From the NCBI GenBank assembly GCA_947561395.2, contig OX387194.1, forward strand, positions 9,906,048 to 9,970,047: 64,000 nucleotides of DNA, written 5' to 3'. The notes under the pieces were generated by a model, which saw nothing but the letters and a program-made list of their open reading frames with translations, had not been told where the DNA came from and did not search any database. Each line of letters starts with the position of its first letter. The stretch's first letter is position 1. This document shows, one piece after another, positions 46,730 to 58,600 of this stretch. The translations under genes and the position numbers were made by a program. Source of the DNA: Buxus sempervirens. Lineage: Eukaryota; Streptophyta; Magnoliopsida; Buxales; Buxaceae.

Positions 46730-49030
46730 TGTAGACACCCCAAATTGCACAAACAATCATCAAAAATCATTATCTCCTGGAAAGCCAGCACAGAATTTGC
46801 AGAAAATAAACTTTTACCTGTATCCGGATTGAGTATCCGGATACAAGTACTCTTTCCCGTATCCGGATACTCATACCGGATACATGTGAGCCTTAGCGTA
46901 TCCGGTACCATGTACCGGATACCTTAAGGCCCTTTGTTATCCGGTCTGACATACCGGATACCTTAAGTTTGCTCAAAATTAGGGTTTTCCGAGAGCTTTT
47001 CACCTTTACCATCATGTCCCTCATTAAATGAGGGGAAATCGCGGAAATAACCTTAGGGTTTAGGTTGGAGGGGTTCTAGACATTAATTTGTGTCTACCAA
47101 TGACCTTAGCCCTTGCCTATAAATAGGAGCCTCCTCTTTGAGCAAAAGAATTAACTCTTGTTTTGAATTCTCGCAAAGAAGAACTCCAAAAGAAGAAGAA
47201 AACCGCTGTGGAATCACCTCCAGAACTCAGGTAAGCCTCAACTTTTCTTTTTATTTTCTGTCTTTACATTCCTAGATCTAGATCTCTTCTTCTACCTTTC
47301 TGTAGTGTAAAGCCTTGTTTGTGTGTGTGGAAATCCTTCCCCGGCTCAAAGTATCTCAAGACTCCCCTAGCCGTAAAACGTGAAGGCGGATCTAGGAGAA
47401 ACGAGACTGGGGATTGACCCTAGTGCTAGAACCCATGTAGCATAAGGCCTTTTTGATTGATTGAAAACCGTTCTATAATCAAAGTACCCTTGATTATTTC
47501 GAAGATCCGTGTTTAACGGGGAGAGAGAACAGAGGGAAACGATAATGGAACGGAACCCTAGGCTATGCTAGAACCTATCTCGTTGAATCTATATGCATGT
47601 TGTATTGATCTTGCTGGGTTTTTCACTCTTGCACACATATCACTATTTTTGCGGGATAGGCTCATACTTGGGGTTTATTGCATTTATTGTGATAAATCTC
47701 AAATAAATGGCCTCAATCGAATTCTGGAGTATCTTAAAATGTTTTTCAAAAGGTTTTGGATTCATCTCACACAGATCACACACATTTTATTAATTTTCGG
47801 ATTTGAATTTCTTCAAAAGTGGCCTAACTTGACAGCACCTGTACCCTTACTTCGGACGCCCATAACTTCATCATCCGGATGAATTTTGGGGTGATTCCAG
47901 AACCATGGGAAAGGTGAGGCTGTCTAGTTTATGTCCACCAAATTTCATGAATTTTCATCTAGTGGATTTTTGACACCTCTCTGTCGAAGTTAAGTGGACA
48001 GTTCAGGTTCAAGTACAGAACTTGTCACTTCGACGGACCGCCATGTGTTCGTTTTAAGTCCGATTCGAGTGATTTTTGTTTCTGAGTACTCCTTCATGAG
48101 TCTATTTTCAAATCCAGTTGGTTTCATAATTTTTGGATTCCATTTGAATTATTGGTAGCCGATTTACTCAGAACTGCTCATTTGCACTTTTCTGGGTAAA
48201 TCTGTGATCTTCGGGGCCTGTTCGGGAGACCACCCAAGGCACATCGGAAGGGATTTTTGTATGAGGCTAGTTTCTGTTGAAAGATGGCCATACAGACTTC
48301 AATCACACCAAATTTCGTGGATTTCTATGTAGTGGATTTTTCTACACAATTTTCCAAAGTTGCCCACTTACCACTTTTAAAAATCCCCAACAGCAACTTC
48401 AAAGGAGCATAACTCCTAGATTTTTCATCGGAATGAAGTGAAATTTTGCATGAAACTCTTATTTACCCTAATCTTTCAAATGGATTTGGTTGGGTTCAAT
48501 TTAATATTGGATTTGAATGATTTTAAGGCAAATGGCATGCTTTTTAACCAAACTTCCCGGATTTGATTTAACTTGGGTTTAAGCAACTTGAGATTTGGAT
48601 TTCTATCTTTTGAGATATTCCAGAAATGATATTGACATAAGAGAGGATCTAAAATCCATTTAGATCTTCATGTGAATATATCATACATTTGTTCCTTTTT
48701 CAAGGCTTTTTCATGATTTTTTAGCAAGCTTCTTATTTTCTTTTTAGCATGAACATACACTTGGCAACCACTTCGTGTGGATGAATGGGGGTGCCTAACA
48801 CCTTCCCCCGTTCATAATCTAATCCCCTTACCCATCTCTGGATTTGATTTTCAAGTAGGATTATTTTTATCCTAGAATTTGTCTTTTAGCTATTTTTGCT
48901 ACTTTTGAACTCTTTGGTGTCCATTCTCACCCCAAAATCATGAATGGTGGCGACTCTCCCACTTTTGCGTTGAGCCCGTGTGTTGACGGAGGGATGATCA
49001 TCTTCCGGTGATTTTTTCCCATGTCTCACA
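46730..49030 (+). mobile_element. Tat/Ogre-type LTR in plus orientation with PBS (copy 3)
   Basis: 2,301 bp, TGTAGACACCCC...CATGTCTCACA. It has dyads at 46820-46962, TATAAATA at 47118-47125, a CAG|GTAAGC donor at 47230/47231 and TGGCGACTCT at 48948-48957. It is preceded by GTTAG (46725-46729). It lies head to head with copy 2, about 1 kb apart. The primer-binding site follows, so this is a 5' LTR of a plus-strand element or a nested piece of one. Confidence 0.92.
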
Positions 49031-49032
49031 AC

Positions 49033-49050
49033 TGGCGACTCTGCTGGGGA
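49033..49050 (+). promoter_or_regulatory. Primer-binding site
   Basis: TGGCGACTCTGCTGGGGA lies two bases after the LTR end. Its TGG start fits the CCA end of a tRNA. From memory this resembles the arginine-tRNA-type site of Ogre/Tat elements. Confidence 0.8.
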
Positions 49051-50400
49051 CTTGTGGATTTAAGCCAATTTTGGGTGTTTTGTTCATGCTTTCTTTACTT
49101 GTGAATGCTTGCTATTTTGTTTACTTTATTGGTGTATTCTAAATCTGATTGAGATGTTTTTAAATTTTACATGGATAAAGGCATGCGTATATGGTTGTAT
49201 TATGCTTAGGATCATGTTTATGGCCTTATCTTGTTGTGCATGCCTACTTGTTTTTTTGTACCTTGTTTTAGGAGGTTTTTAGTGCCATGTTTTGAGCATG
49301 AAAATAATGAGCAAAAATCTGTAAATACAGTAGCCATTAGGATGGTTTTCAAGCATGTTTTCCCTCATTAAAACACCAATATACCATGTCAAGTAGTTGC
49401 TAAACTTTTAGGCATTAATTTGGGGTATAAAGGATGCACTTGTGGGCATGAGAAATCTGAAAATTTTAGTGCATATTTCTGGAGATTTTAAAGCATTTTT
49501 TACCTCATTGAAACACTTTTGAACCATGCCAAGTAAGTGCTAAAAATTTAGGCTTCAATTTGGGGTAAATGGTACACTTTGAGCATGAAAAAGAGCATGA
49601 AATCTGGAATTTTAGGAATGCTTTTGGGGTTTCAAGCATGCTTACATGAGTTAATTGTTGTTTGTACAAATAACATGTTTTGTATACCACTTTTTGGGCA
49701 TGTAATATTTTTGTGCATATTTGGTGCTTGCTTGCTTATATTTAGTTTCATTATTTTGTCATATATGCCTTGGCTTGAAAATGAATGCATGGCTACGAAA
49801 AAGAGTGACAAGGGGCTGGGACGTTGTGAATGTTACCACAATTTTAAATTGCACTTGAGCACTTGAAACAATTTGCACAGCCTACCCATTACCTATTAGG
49901 AAGTTGAACCATGAATGTGTGTAGCTTGGCGCACCGAGGTCGTGACTTCGGAAAGCGAAAGTGAAAACATTTACCTTAGAATTTGGGTCAATGATGTGAT
50001 GACAATGGGATCTGTGATTCGATTCCGGGCATCACTAGACTTGAGTTCTAAGTTGCCAATTAAGCCAAAACCCAAAAACCATACGCTTGAAGGTGGAGAA
50101 ACACGTTTTCGGCTAAAAGCACACAATTGCGTTTGGGGAATTGGGTGTAAATGTGGGAAGGCCGTTTGCATGTTTTACAGGCCAAGGTATAATGTGAATA
50201 CCATATTGAATGAAGGTAATACAAGGTGGCAAGGTAAAGCCATGTTCTCTTCCTAAATTTGGGGAATTTTGCAAGTATGATGTCCAAGCCCAATTTGGGG
50301 CAAGTTTTGAAGGTCAAATTAAGGTGAACATCAATTGGGAATGAAAAAAAACTAATCGGGTGAAAAAATGAGTCAAAAAGGGCCATTTTGGGAGGTGCCA
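49051..50400 (+). mobile_element. Leader region after the PBS
   Basis: AT-rich, with two loosely repeated blocks near 49340-49460 and 49500-49620 (CATTAAAACAC / CATTGAAACAC, then AAATTTTAGGC). No long coding frame is convincing. Confidence 0.55.
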
Positions 50401-50409
50401 CCTGAATCA

Positions 50410-52540
50410 TTTTCTTAGTATCCCATCCTTCAGAGCTGATCGTCCGCTCATCTTCGCCATGATGGAGAGGTATTTCCCAGAGACTCAGTCGTTCCATCTG
50501 CCGGACGTGGAGCTGGGGATCCGCCCCTCCGATTTTGTGATGATTACTGGCATTCCTCTGACTGGGCGGACCATTGTCCTGGAGCGGCCTTCTGCGGAGG
50601 ACATCGGCCTCCTTCTGGGATATCAGGCCCTGCCACCTACTGCTTGGGATGGGCGGAGTGGCCGGCTCTCCATTAGTTGGCTACGGGAGAGTCTGGCTCG
50701 ACATTTTGAGGGGAGACACAGGACTGTGGCTGTGGAGGATGCAGCCTTTGCGCCGATCTTCCGGCATGTATTCCTGCTGATGTTGGGGAGCTGCTTCTTC
50801 CCGGAGGATACGACTGGCGTCAGTCCGCTCTTTTTGGACGCCTTGAGATATTTCCATCAGACCCGCCAGCTAGCATGGGGTCGGCTGATCTATGGGACCA
50901 TCTTGGCCGGGCTGTGCCGAGCGGTTCGAGGCTTAGCATCTCCGAGAGGTGATGGAGTCAGCAGCCGGTTCTTCTGGCAGATTTTACAGGTATTGAACTT
51001 CCCTTCTCTGGTTTAATTTTTTTTTAGGTTTTATCTTTTCCTGACTGGTTTTTCTTTTGCTAGGTGTTCATGTACACCTACATGACTTTCTTCCGCCCCT
51101 CCCCGGTACCTGAGGTTGCAGATTTTCCAGTGGCTTTGCGATGGTCGGCCCAGGTCCGGGATGCTGATAGGAGTCAGCCTCGTACTGCCCGGGTGCACTT
51201 AGACCGTGCCCGCCGATCTGATGTAAGTCCTTTATTTTTTTTCTTTTATTTCCTTTCCTGTCTCTTGACTGTATCTGACCACTTTGCTTCTTTGCAGCTC
51301 ATTCTATCCCGTCCAGATGACGTGGATGTCGGAGTTGCCCGTGAGATGGCAGTACAGGATGCTTTTGAGAGAGATCTCCGACGTCAGCCCTACCAGTGCT
51401 TCCTTGGGAGGCTTGGTAGGGTGATGTACTTGGGAGAGCGCCTGTACTTCCAGCACACTGGTGCACTTCGCATCCCCATCCCTCCTCCTGCTGTGGGTCC
51501 CGATACTCTCCTTCCTGGCTTCGACGTGGATCAGTTCGATCATTTCCTGGATGCAGAGGGGCTCACAGTAATCGGAGATTATGACGAGTGGTTCCAGGGA
51601 GTATCTATCGGATGCTTGATGGATCGACCCACTCGTGCCGGGGTGACAGAGATTGGCGGGATCCGTATCCGGATCCACGAGGACACGGTAAGCCTTGTAC
51701 TCTTCCCCTTTTTATCCACTTTTCCTTCCTTATGCATTTCTGACCACGCTTCTGTTCTTGTTGGCAGGTACACGAGCTGAACTCCATTCGGGACCGGTTT
51801 AAGAGTCAGCGGGCCGCGATCGATGATATGATCGCTGAGCACGATGCGGTCGTGGCCCAGCGGGATGCCCGGATCAGGGAGCTGGAGTCCCTAGTTGCTG
51901 AGCTTAAGGCTGGACAGGTATCTGGCCTTCTCATATTTTTATTTCTTTCATTTTCCTGTTTCTGCTATTCTGATGTGCTTGTTTGACTTGTGCAGGGCCC
52001 AGCCCATGATCAGGATGCTGCTTTCGAGCCTGACTTTCTTGCCCCTGATCCATCCCCCATTTGGGCTACTGCTCCTGTGGATGTCCCAGCTGCTGATCCT
52101 GGTGATGCTCCAGTGACGGTTCCTGAGCCCGAGGAGGTCCCTGCTGCCGACCCAGTGGATCCTGATCCCATAGTGCCTGCTGGTATGTTTTCCTTAGTTT
52201 CTTCTCTTTTATTCATTTTAGTATCCCAACTCTTGATATCTTCCCATTTGGTACAGATATTTCTGATCCTGGCCCTTCTTCTGATGCCGGGCCTTCTGGA
52301 GCTGCGGGAGCAGAGCCTGCTATGGCTGAGGGTCCAGTTGAGCCCGTACCTGCTGGGCCAGAGGTTTCCTCCCCAGATTCTGCTTCTGCTCTACCCCCGG
52401 ACATCGAGGAGTATTGCCTGGAGTATCAGCTTCAGCAGGTGGTGGGTCGGCATCCTCGTCATGCAGCCGAGCGTATTCTTGCCTACTCTAGGGGTAGAGC
52501 GCTCCGAGGGAGAGGTCGTAGGGATGATCCTGCACAGTAG
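50410..52540 (+). mobile_element. Plant-mobile-domain-like gene carried by the element (gene 1)
   Basis: An extra gene in Tat-type retrotransposon DNA. About six exon-like blocks are separated by short introns of roughly 70-110 bases with GT-AG ends. Blocks lie near 50.4-50.99, 51.06-51.22, 51.30-51.69, 51.77-51.92, 52.00-52.18 and 52.26-52.54 kb. The first encodes the plant mobile domain type opening (RADRPLI.., RYFPETQSFHLPDVELGI, DFVMITGIPLTG). Then come a middle domain, a coiled coil (VVAQRDARIRELESLVAEL) and a Pro/Asp/Ala-rich linker ending in an Arg-rich RGRALRGRGRR tail. The start is uncertain: the domain frame is open upstream of the ATG at 50459. It lies antisense to gag-pol. The domain family is shared with host genes. 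Function is unknown. Confidence 0.7.
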
Positions 52541-52753
52541 CAGTAGATTAGGATTTTTCCTTTTCATGTATTGATCTTATCATTCCTTGTACAAAAACTT
52601 GAATATATATATGAAAAAAAATTTTTATTCATTCTATCTTGTCTTGCACATCTTTTGTTCTCAATTTTATGCAATTATGGCATGTAAGCAGGTGAAACAG
52701 GTAAAAAATTCGGATTTTTTTCATCCTTAGCTCTTTTTTGCATTTTTTCTCGG

Positions 52754-52895
52754 TATCCGGTCTGACATACCGGATACATTGATTGGTCTTTGTATCCGGT
52801 ATGACATACCGGATACTCGTGCCATCTTTTGTATCCGGTATACTTATCCGGATATGCACAAAGCCTTTTGTATCCGGTCTGAGTTACCAGATACG
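52754..52895. repeat. TATCCGG/CCGGATA dyad array between the two extra genes
   Basis: Four hairpin-like units (TATCCGGT...ACCGGATA with 7-base centres such as CTGACAT) lie here. The first is identical over more than 20 bases to a unit in the LTR at about 46939-46961. The array lies upstream of gene 2. Confidence 0.85.
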
Positions 52896-53023
52896 TTAAA
52901 AGATGATATAAATGCAACCAGCCTCGGGATTTGAGCATTTTTTACGAGTTTTTGAGTTTAGAAACCCCCTTTTTCGCCTTTTTCTTCCTCCTCTTGAGTT
53001 CTAGCTTGCTCCCGTCACATCCA

Positions 53024-54717
53024 ATGGAATCCGGATCATCTTCTGCCCCATTATTGTCTGTCCACACTGCCTCCCCTGCAAAACAGCCTTTTAGATCAAA
53101 ACCCCCAAATCTCACTAGGTACAACCCTGTGGATTCATTTTACACAAGGTGGGTTAACTCTATGACTCTAGATGAGGAGAGGAGATGGGGTTCTACTAAT
53201 CTAGGCCATACCCTGCTCATTCCCAAGGTTCCCTTCAGGTGGGAGATTATAGAGGCCATGATTGGTCATTGGGTTCCTGACCTCAACTTGTTCCGTTTTG
53301 GGAACCATGAGATGACCCCAACCATTGAGGAGGTGGAAACCATCCTGGGCCTGAGGTTTGATGAGAAGGTGATGAATCCACCTCTAAGGCTCAGTTACAA
53401 GAAGGAAGCTTCTACTTTTTTGGGCATAGGGAAGAAGGACTTGGGGGATTCTGACACCCTTTTGACCCTATCTAAGGCTTTTTTGACTGAGAAGCTTTTG
53501 AGGGGAGAAGATAAGGAGGCCCGATTCAATGCGTTGACCCTGATAGTGGTCAACCAGTTGCTTTTCCCACGGGAGGATGACGAGGTGGACTTGGCCTTGA
53601 TTTCCGTGATATGCCAGGTTAGGGAGCGGGAGAGGTTGGCCCCTATGATTTTAGCTGGGATATATCAGGCCTTAACCGACTGCTACAACAGGAAGTCAAA
53701 ACGCTTCCTAGCATGTGCCCAGATCTTGCAGGTAAAAAATTTCTTTTCTTTTTTTTTTTTCCTTGCTTTTTGGCTTTCTTTTTGCCCTTTTTTTTTTTTT
53801 TTTTTACAATGTGCTGACATATCTCCCTTCCTTTGCAGCTTTGGCTACTTGATCATTTGAGCCAGATTGAAGAGATCAATCGACACTTCTTCACGAGTCT
53901 AAAAGTCCCTTTGTTGATGAGCAACAGGGGGTGCCCCGATATTCCAGGGGGCAAACAGGGCTGGTTCACTTTCTTGGGCTTGCTTCAGGATGACCAGGTG
54001 AGATGGCCTGGTATTTATCAGCCTAATGCGGAGACAGTGATTAGCTTCCGAGACCGCAACTTTCTGATTCTGGCTGGCCTGAGGCATGCAGTGCTTTATC
54101 TTCCTCTGCGGGTCCTTCGTCAGTTCCGTGCGACCCAGGGGATTATCATCCCATTTGGATATGAGGATCGTCTTGGGCCCCTTTCTATGAAGCTGAATGC
54201 CTGGTTGATGAAGGAGTGGTCCTATGTCCGCTTCATGCATGGTCCAGTCTTCTCGGAAGCCCATGTGAAGGATTATCTCTTCTGGATCTTGGAACAGATA
54301 CAGACCCAGGCTCCGGTACCCGAAGATCCTCCTGTAGTCTTGGCTCCCACCTATGAGGACATTCTAGAGTCTGAGCGGGCTTCTCATAAGCGGCTTCAGC
54401 AGATATGGGTCCGGGAGGCCCAGGAGCTCAGGATACAAGGCGCTTATCTGGAGAGGCAGCTTGAGGAGCAGATCTCACGTCGTATTGCCGTGGAAGAGAA
54501 GCTGGAGGAGCAGAGGCAGGCCTGTTGCTTCGAGGTCCGTATGATTCGGCAGAAGTACCAGGCTACTTTGGCCAGCCTTAGGAGTATGAGGATCAAGCAG
54601 GCCCTTTCAGATGAGGTCATTTCCTTCCTGAGTGATCCCGCTGCAGAGGGGGCTTCAGGAGTTATTGCAGCTCAGGCAGCTCGGATTCGAGAGCTTGAGG
54701 AGCGGCTAGGAGACTAG
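53024..54717 (+). mobile_element. Plant-mobile-domain/DUF7745-like gene carried by the element (gene 2)
   Basis: Two exon-like blocks (53024-53730 and 53839-54717) are joined by one GT-AG intron. The first begins MESGSSSAPLLS. It carries the family's ..FYTRWVNSMT.., HWVPDLNLFRFGNHEMTPTI and EEVETILGL signature, seen in plant proteins with DUF7745 or mobile-domain folds. The second continues with LWLLDHLSQI, QVRWPGIYQP and a long C-terminal coiled coil (ERQLEEQISRRIAVEEKLEE.., ending RIRELEERLGD). The frame looks whole. It is tail to tail with gag-pol. Function is unknown; both extra genes end in coiled coils, which suggests they may pair. Confidence 0.7.
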
Positions 54718-55649
54718 CTTTATTTCCTGCACATTTTTCATACCTTTGTACAAAATTGAACTCCAATAGTGGAAATACAAAGAATTTAATTCAAAATAAA
54801 GTTTTTATATTATTGGCCTCAGAACGCTCAGATGCTTGTAAAAACAAAGGTTTTATGAAGAGTATTTGATTTATCATCACTGACCAAAGTATAATTTTTC
54901 CTTTTTATATTTTTTTTGTATTTTTTTGAAATTTGGTCCATGCACTTAATCACCTATAATTAAAGGAATTAGAACCAGGTTAAATGATGAAAAGGGTAGT
55001 CCACAAAATACTGAGGGATCAGAACCGTCCATCTTAGGACCTTTAGAGTCATCCCCAACTGCCACAACTGCCCCATTCTGCTCATGCCAACTTTGCTTAA
55101 GGCTCAGATCCCCATGATCAACTTAACCTCTGATTTTCTTTCATTTTTTTTTCTTTTTGCCTTTTTGCCAATATTGCCCCTAGCGCCAGTTACGGTTTTC
55201 ACTAGGCCCGGCTTCTGAATTCCGTCATCACCCATCTTACTTTGATATTTGAATGAACAAGCTAAGATCACTGAGGGCTTAAAAATAGGACGAAATAAAG
55301 GCTAGGCTCAGTTTATGAAAGAAAGGGTATTAAAGGCCCAAAATTTTTCAAGTGCGGAGATAGGTCAACCGGATTTACAGTCTTGATAAATTTACCCATT
55401 TTTCCCCAAATTGCATTTTTCTGCATCTTTTTTTTTTCACACTTGGCTTTCATTTGCCATTTCCATTGCTTTTCCTCTCTTTTTCTTTTTCTTTCCTTAC
55501 TTTTGCCCCAATTGATTTTGCCCCAATTTGACTGTAAATCCGGTTTGGGTTGATCAAAGAAACGAACCGGCTCAACTTGGCTAGACTAGGGATTGAAATT
55601 TTGAAGGAAGTAAAGAAAAATGGCCTCGGATCATTTCCTAGAAATATTC
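54718..55649. other. Junction between the extra genes and pol
   Basis: Non-coding. On the minus strand a purine-rich run (AAGGAAAGAAAAAGAAAAAG, about 55470-55500) resembles a second polypurine tract. The text TTTGCCCCAATT is repeated nearby. No LTR is present here, so the two coding units share one internal region. Confidence 0.5.
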
Positions 55650-58600
55650 ACTCAAGGAAAATACCTTTTTACTGCATCAGAGTTAATGGGCTCAGGAAAA
55701 TCTGACCCATCTATTTCTGCTAAGATGAGTGCTCCCCCTGATAGGACTTTCTTGACGACATATGGGCCTTCCCAATTGGGCTTGAACTTACCACGATGGT
55801 CTTCCAAAAATGGTAGAATTTTCTTTAGCACTAAGTTTCCTTCTTGGAAAGTTCTGGGCCTCACTTTCTTATTGTAAGCCCGGGCCATTCTCTTCTGGTA
55901 CAACTGTCCATGGCAAAGCGCTTTCAACCGCTTTTCTTCTATCAGGTTGAGTTGATCATGTCTCGACTGGACCCATTCGGCTTCTTCTAGTTCTGCTTCC
56001 ATGAGCACTCGGAGTGAGGGGATCTCTACTTCCACGGGCAAGACTGCCTCCATCCCATAGACTAGGGAGTACGGGGTTGCCCCAGTTGAAGTCCGGATCG
56101 AGGTTCTGTAGGCATGTAGAGCAAGTGGTAGCATTTCATGCCAATCTTTATAACTCACTACCATCTTCTGAATGATTTTCTTTATATTCTTGTTTGCTGC
56201 TTCCACTGCCCCATTCATCTTTGGCCTGTACGGAGCTGACTTATGGTGGGTGATCTGAAATTGCTCACACATTTTCTTCATGTCCTTGCTCTTAATATTC
56301 GAAGCATTGTCTGATACTATGGCACTTGGCAGTCCATAGCGACAAATGATGTTGTGCTTCAAAAATTTCATAACATGGTTGCTTGTGATATTTGCATATG
56401 ATACTGCTTCCACCCACTTAGTGAAATAATCAATTGCCACCAAGATGAATCTGTGCCCGTTTGATGCCTTAGGGGAGATCATGCCGATGACATCTATGCC
56501 CCACATAGAGAAGGGCCAGGGTGATGTCATGTTGTGCAGCTCACCTGGGGGTGCATGCTTATTATCTGCATATACCTGACATTGGTGGCACCTCCTGACA
56601 TGTACACAGCAATCATGCTCCATAGTCGTCCAGTAGTATCCCAGCCTCAGGATCTTCTTAGCCAGCATGTGCCCACTCATATGGGGCCCACAGACTCCTC
56701 CATGTACGGTCTCGATCAGCCTTTCTGATTCAGCCTTGACAACACATCTGAGCAGAATGTCGTTATGTGACCTCTTGTACACATGTCCACCACTTAGAAG
56801 AAATTGACCAGCCAATCTCTGTATTGTCCTCTTCTCAGTAGCAGTGGCATTTTCTGGCAAACTCCGATTATTCAAGAAATTCTTGATATCTTGGAACCAT
56901 GGTGCTTCTTCTTCTGGTGCTCCCTCTAGAACGAGACAGTAAGCCGGTTCATCTCTAACCTCAATTTCCAGCGGTCTGATGTCTACTCCTTCTGGTATGC
57001 TGACCATTGAAGCCAAGGTTGCTAGAGCATCCGCAAACTGATTCTTGGCCCTTGGCATATAGTTGAAGGAAATTCGAGTGAAATTTGTGCTTATTTCTTC
57101 CAAATACTGGTGATAGGGGATCAATTTGTGATCCTTAGTTTTTCACTCACCAGTTGTTTGGAAGATGATAAGTCTCGAATCCCCGTATACGTCCAGTTCC
57201 TCTACTCCATGATCCATGGCTGCTTGCAATCCAATTATGCATGCTTCATATTCTGCTATGTTATTAGTGCACTGGAATCTCAGCTTTACTGCAATTGGGA
57301 TATGTGAACCATCTGGTTTAACCAAGACTGCCCCTATTCCGTTCCCATTCATATTGGCGGCCCCATCAAAGAACATCTGCCAAGAACCCTCACTGTCCTC
57401 CTCTTCAGTGTACAGAATTGCCTCATCTGGGAAGTTGGTCTTCAAGGGTTGATATTCTGGCAAAGGATGTGCAGCCAGGTGATCAGCTATGGCTTGACCC
57501 CTGATCGCCTTCTGGGTGATGTACGTGAGGTCAAATTCGGACAGTAGTAGTTGCCACTTTGCCGTCCTGCCAGTCAGTGCCGGTTTCTCAAATAAATACT
57601 TCAGCGGGTCCATCCGGGATATCAATAGTGTGGAGTGACTAAAGAAATAATGCCTTAGCCTCTGAGTGGCCCACACTAGAGCACAGCAAGTCTTTTCCAA
57701 TGGTGAGTATTTGGCTTCATATTCTGTGAATTTTTTACTCAGATAGTAAATTGCCCTTTCTTTTCTACCAGTCTCATCATGTTGTCCCAAGACACATCCC
57801 ATTGACGTTTCCAACAATGACAAGTACAGGATCAGTGGTCTTCTGGAGTTGGTGGCACTAGTACCGGCGGGTTCAGTAAATACTTCTTTATTGTATCAAA
57901 TGCCTGCTGGCAGTCCTCATTCCAGACCGTCGGGTTATCTTTCCTCAAAAGTTTGAAAATTGGTTCACAGATAGCAGTGAGCTGTGCTATGAACCGGCTT
58001 ATGTATTGAATCCTTCCAAGAAAGCCACGAACCTCCTTCTCAGTTCTGGGTGCTGGCATTTCAATTATGGCCTTGGCTTTTGCCGGGTCAATTTCAATTC
58101 CTCTTCGGCTCACTATAAACCCCAGTAACTTCCCTGATGTAGCCCCAAAGACGCATTTAGCCGGGTTAAGCTGTAGACTGTACTTCCTGAGCCGATCAAA
58201 CACTTTCTTCAGATTGATCAAGTGGTCCTCCTCTTTGCATGATTTGGCGATCATATCGTCCACGTAGACCTCCATTTCCTTATGGATCATGTCATGAAAT
58301 AGTGCAGCCATGGCCCGCTGATATGTCGCCCCGGCATTCTTGAGCCCGAATGGCATGACTGTATAGTGGAATGTGTCCTAAGGTGTGATAAATGCCGTTT
58401 TTTCTTGATCCTCCTTTGCCATCTTGATCTGATTATATCCCGAGAAACCATCCATGAAGGAAAACAGGCTATGTACCGCAGTATTATCGACCAGAATGTC
58501 GATGTGTGGAAGCGGAAAATCGTCCTTTGGGCTTGCCCTGTTCAAGTCTCTATAGTCCACGCACATTCGGACCTTCCCGTCCTTCTTTGGTACCGGCACT

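Noticed and set aside
49915-50256. 113-codon open frame after the PBS
   Set aside because: It lies in the retroelement leader. No motif was recognised and overlapping frames exist on both strands.
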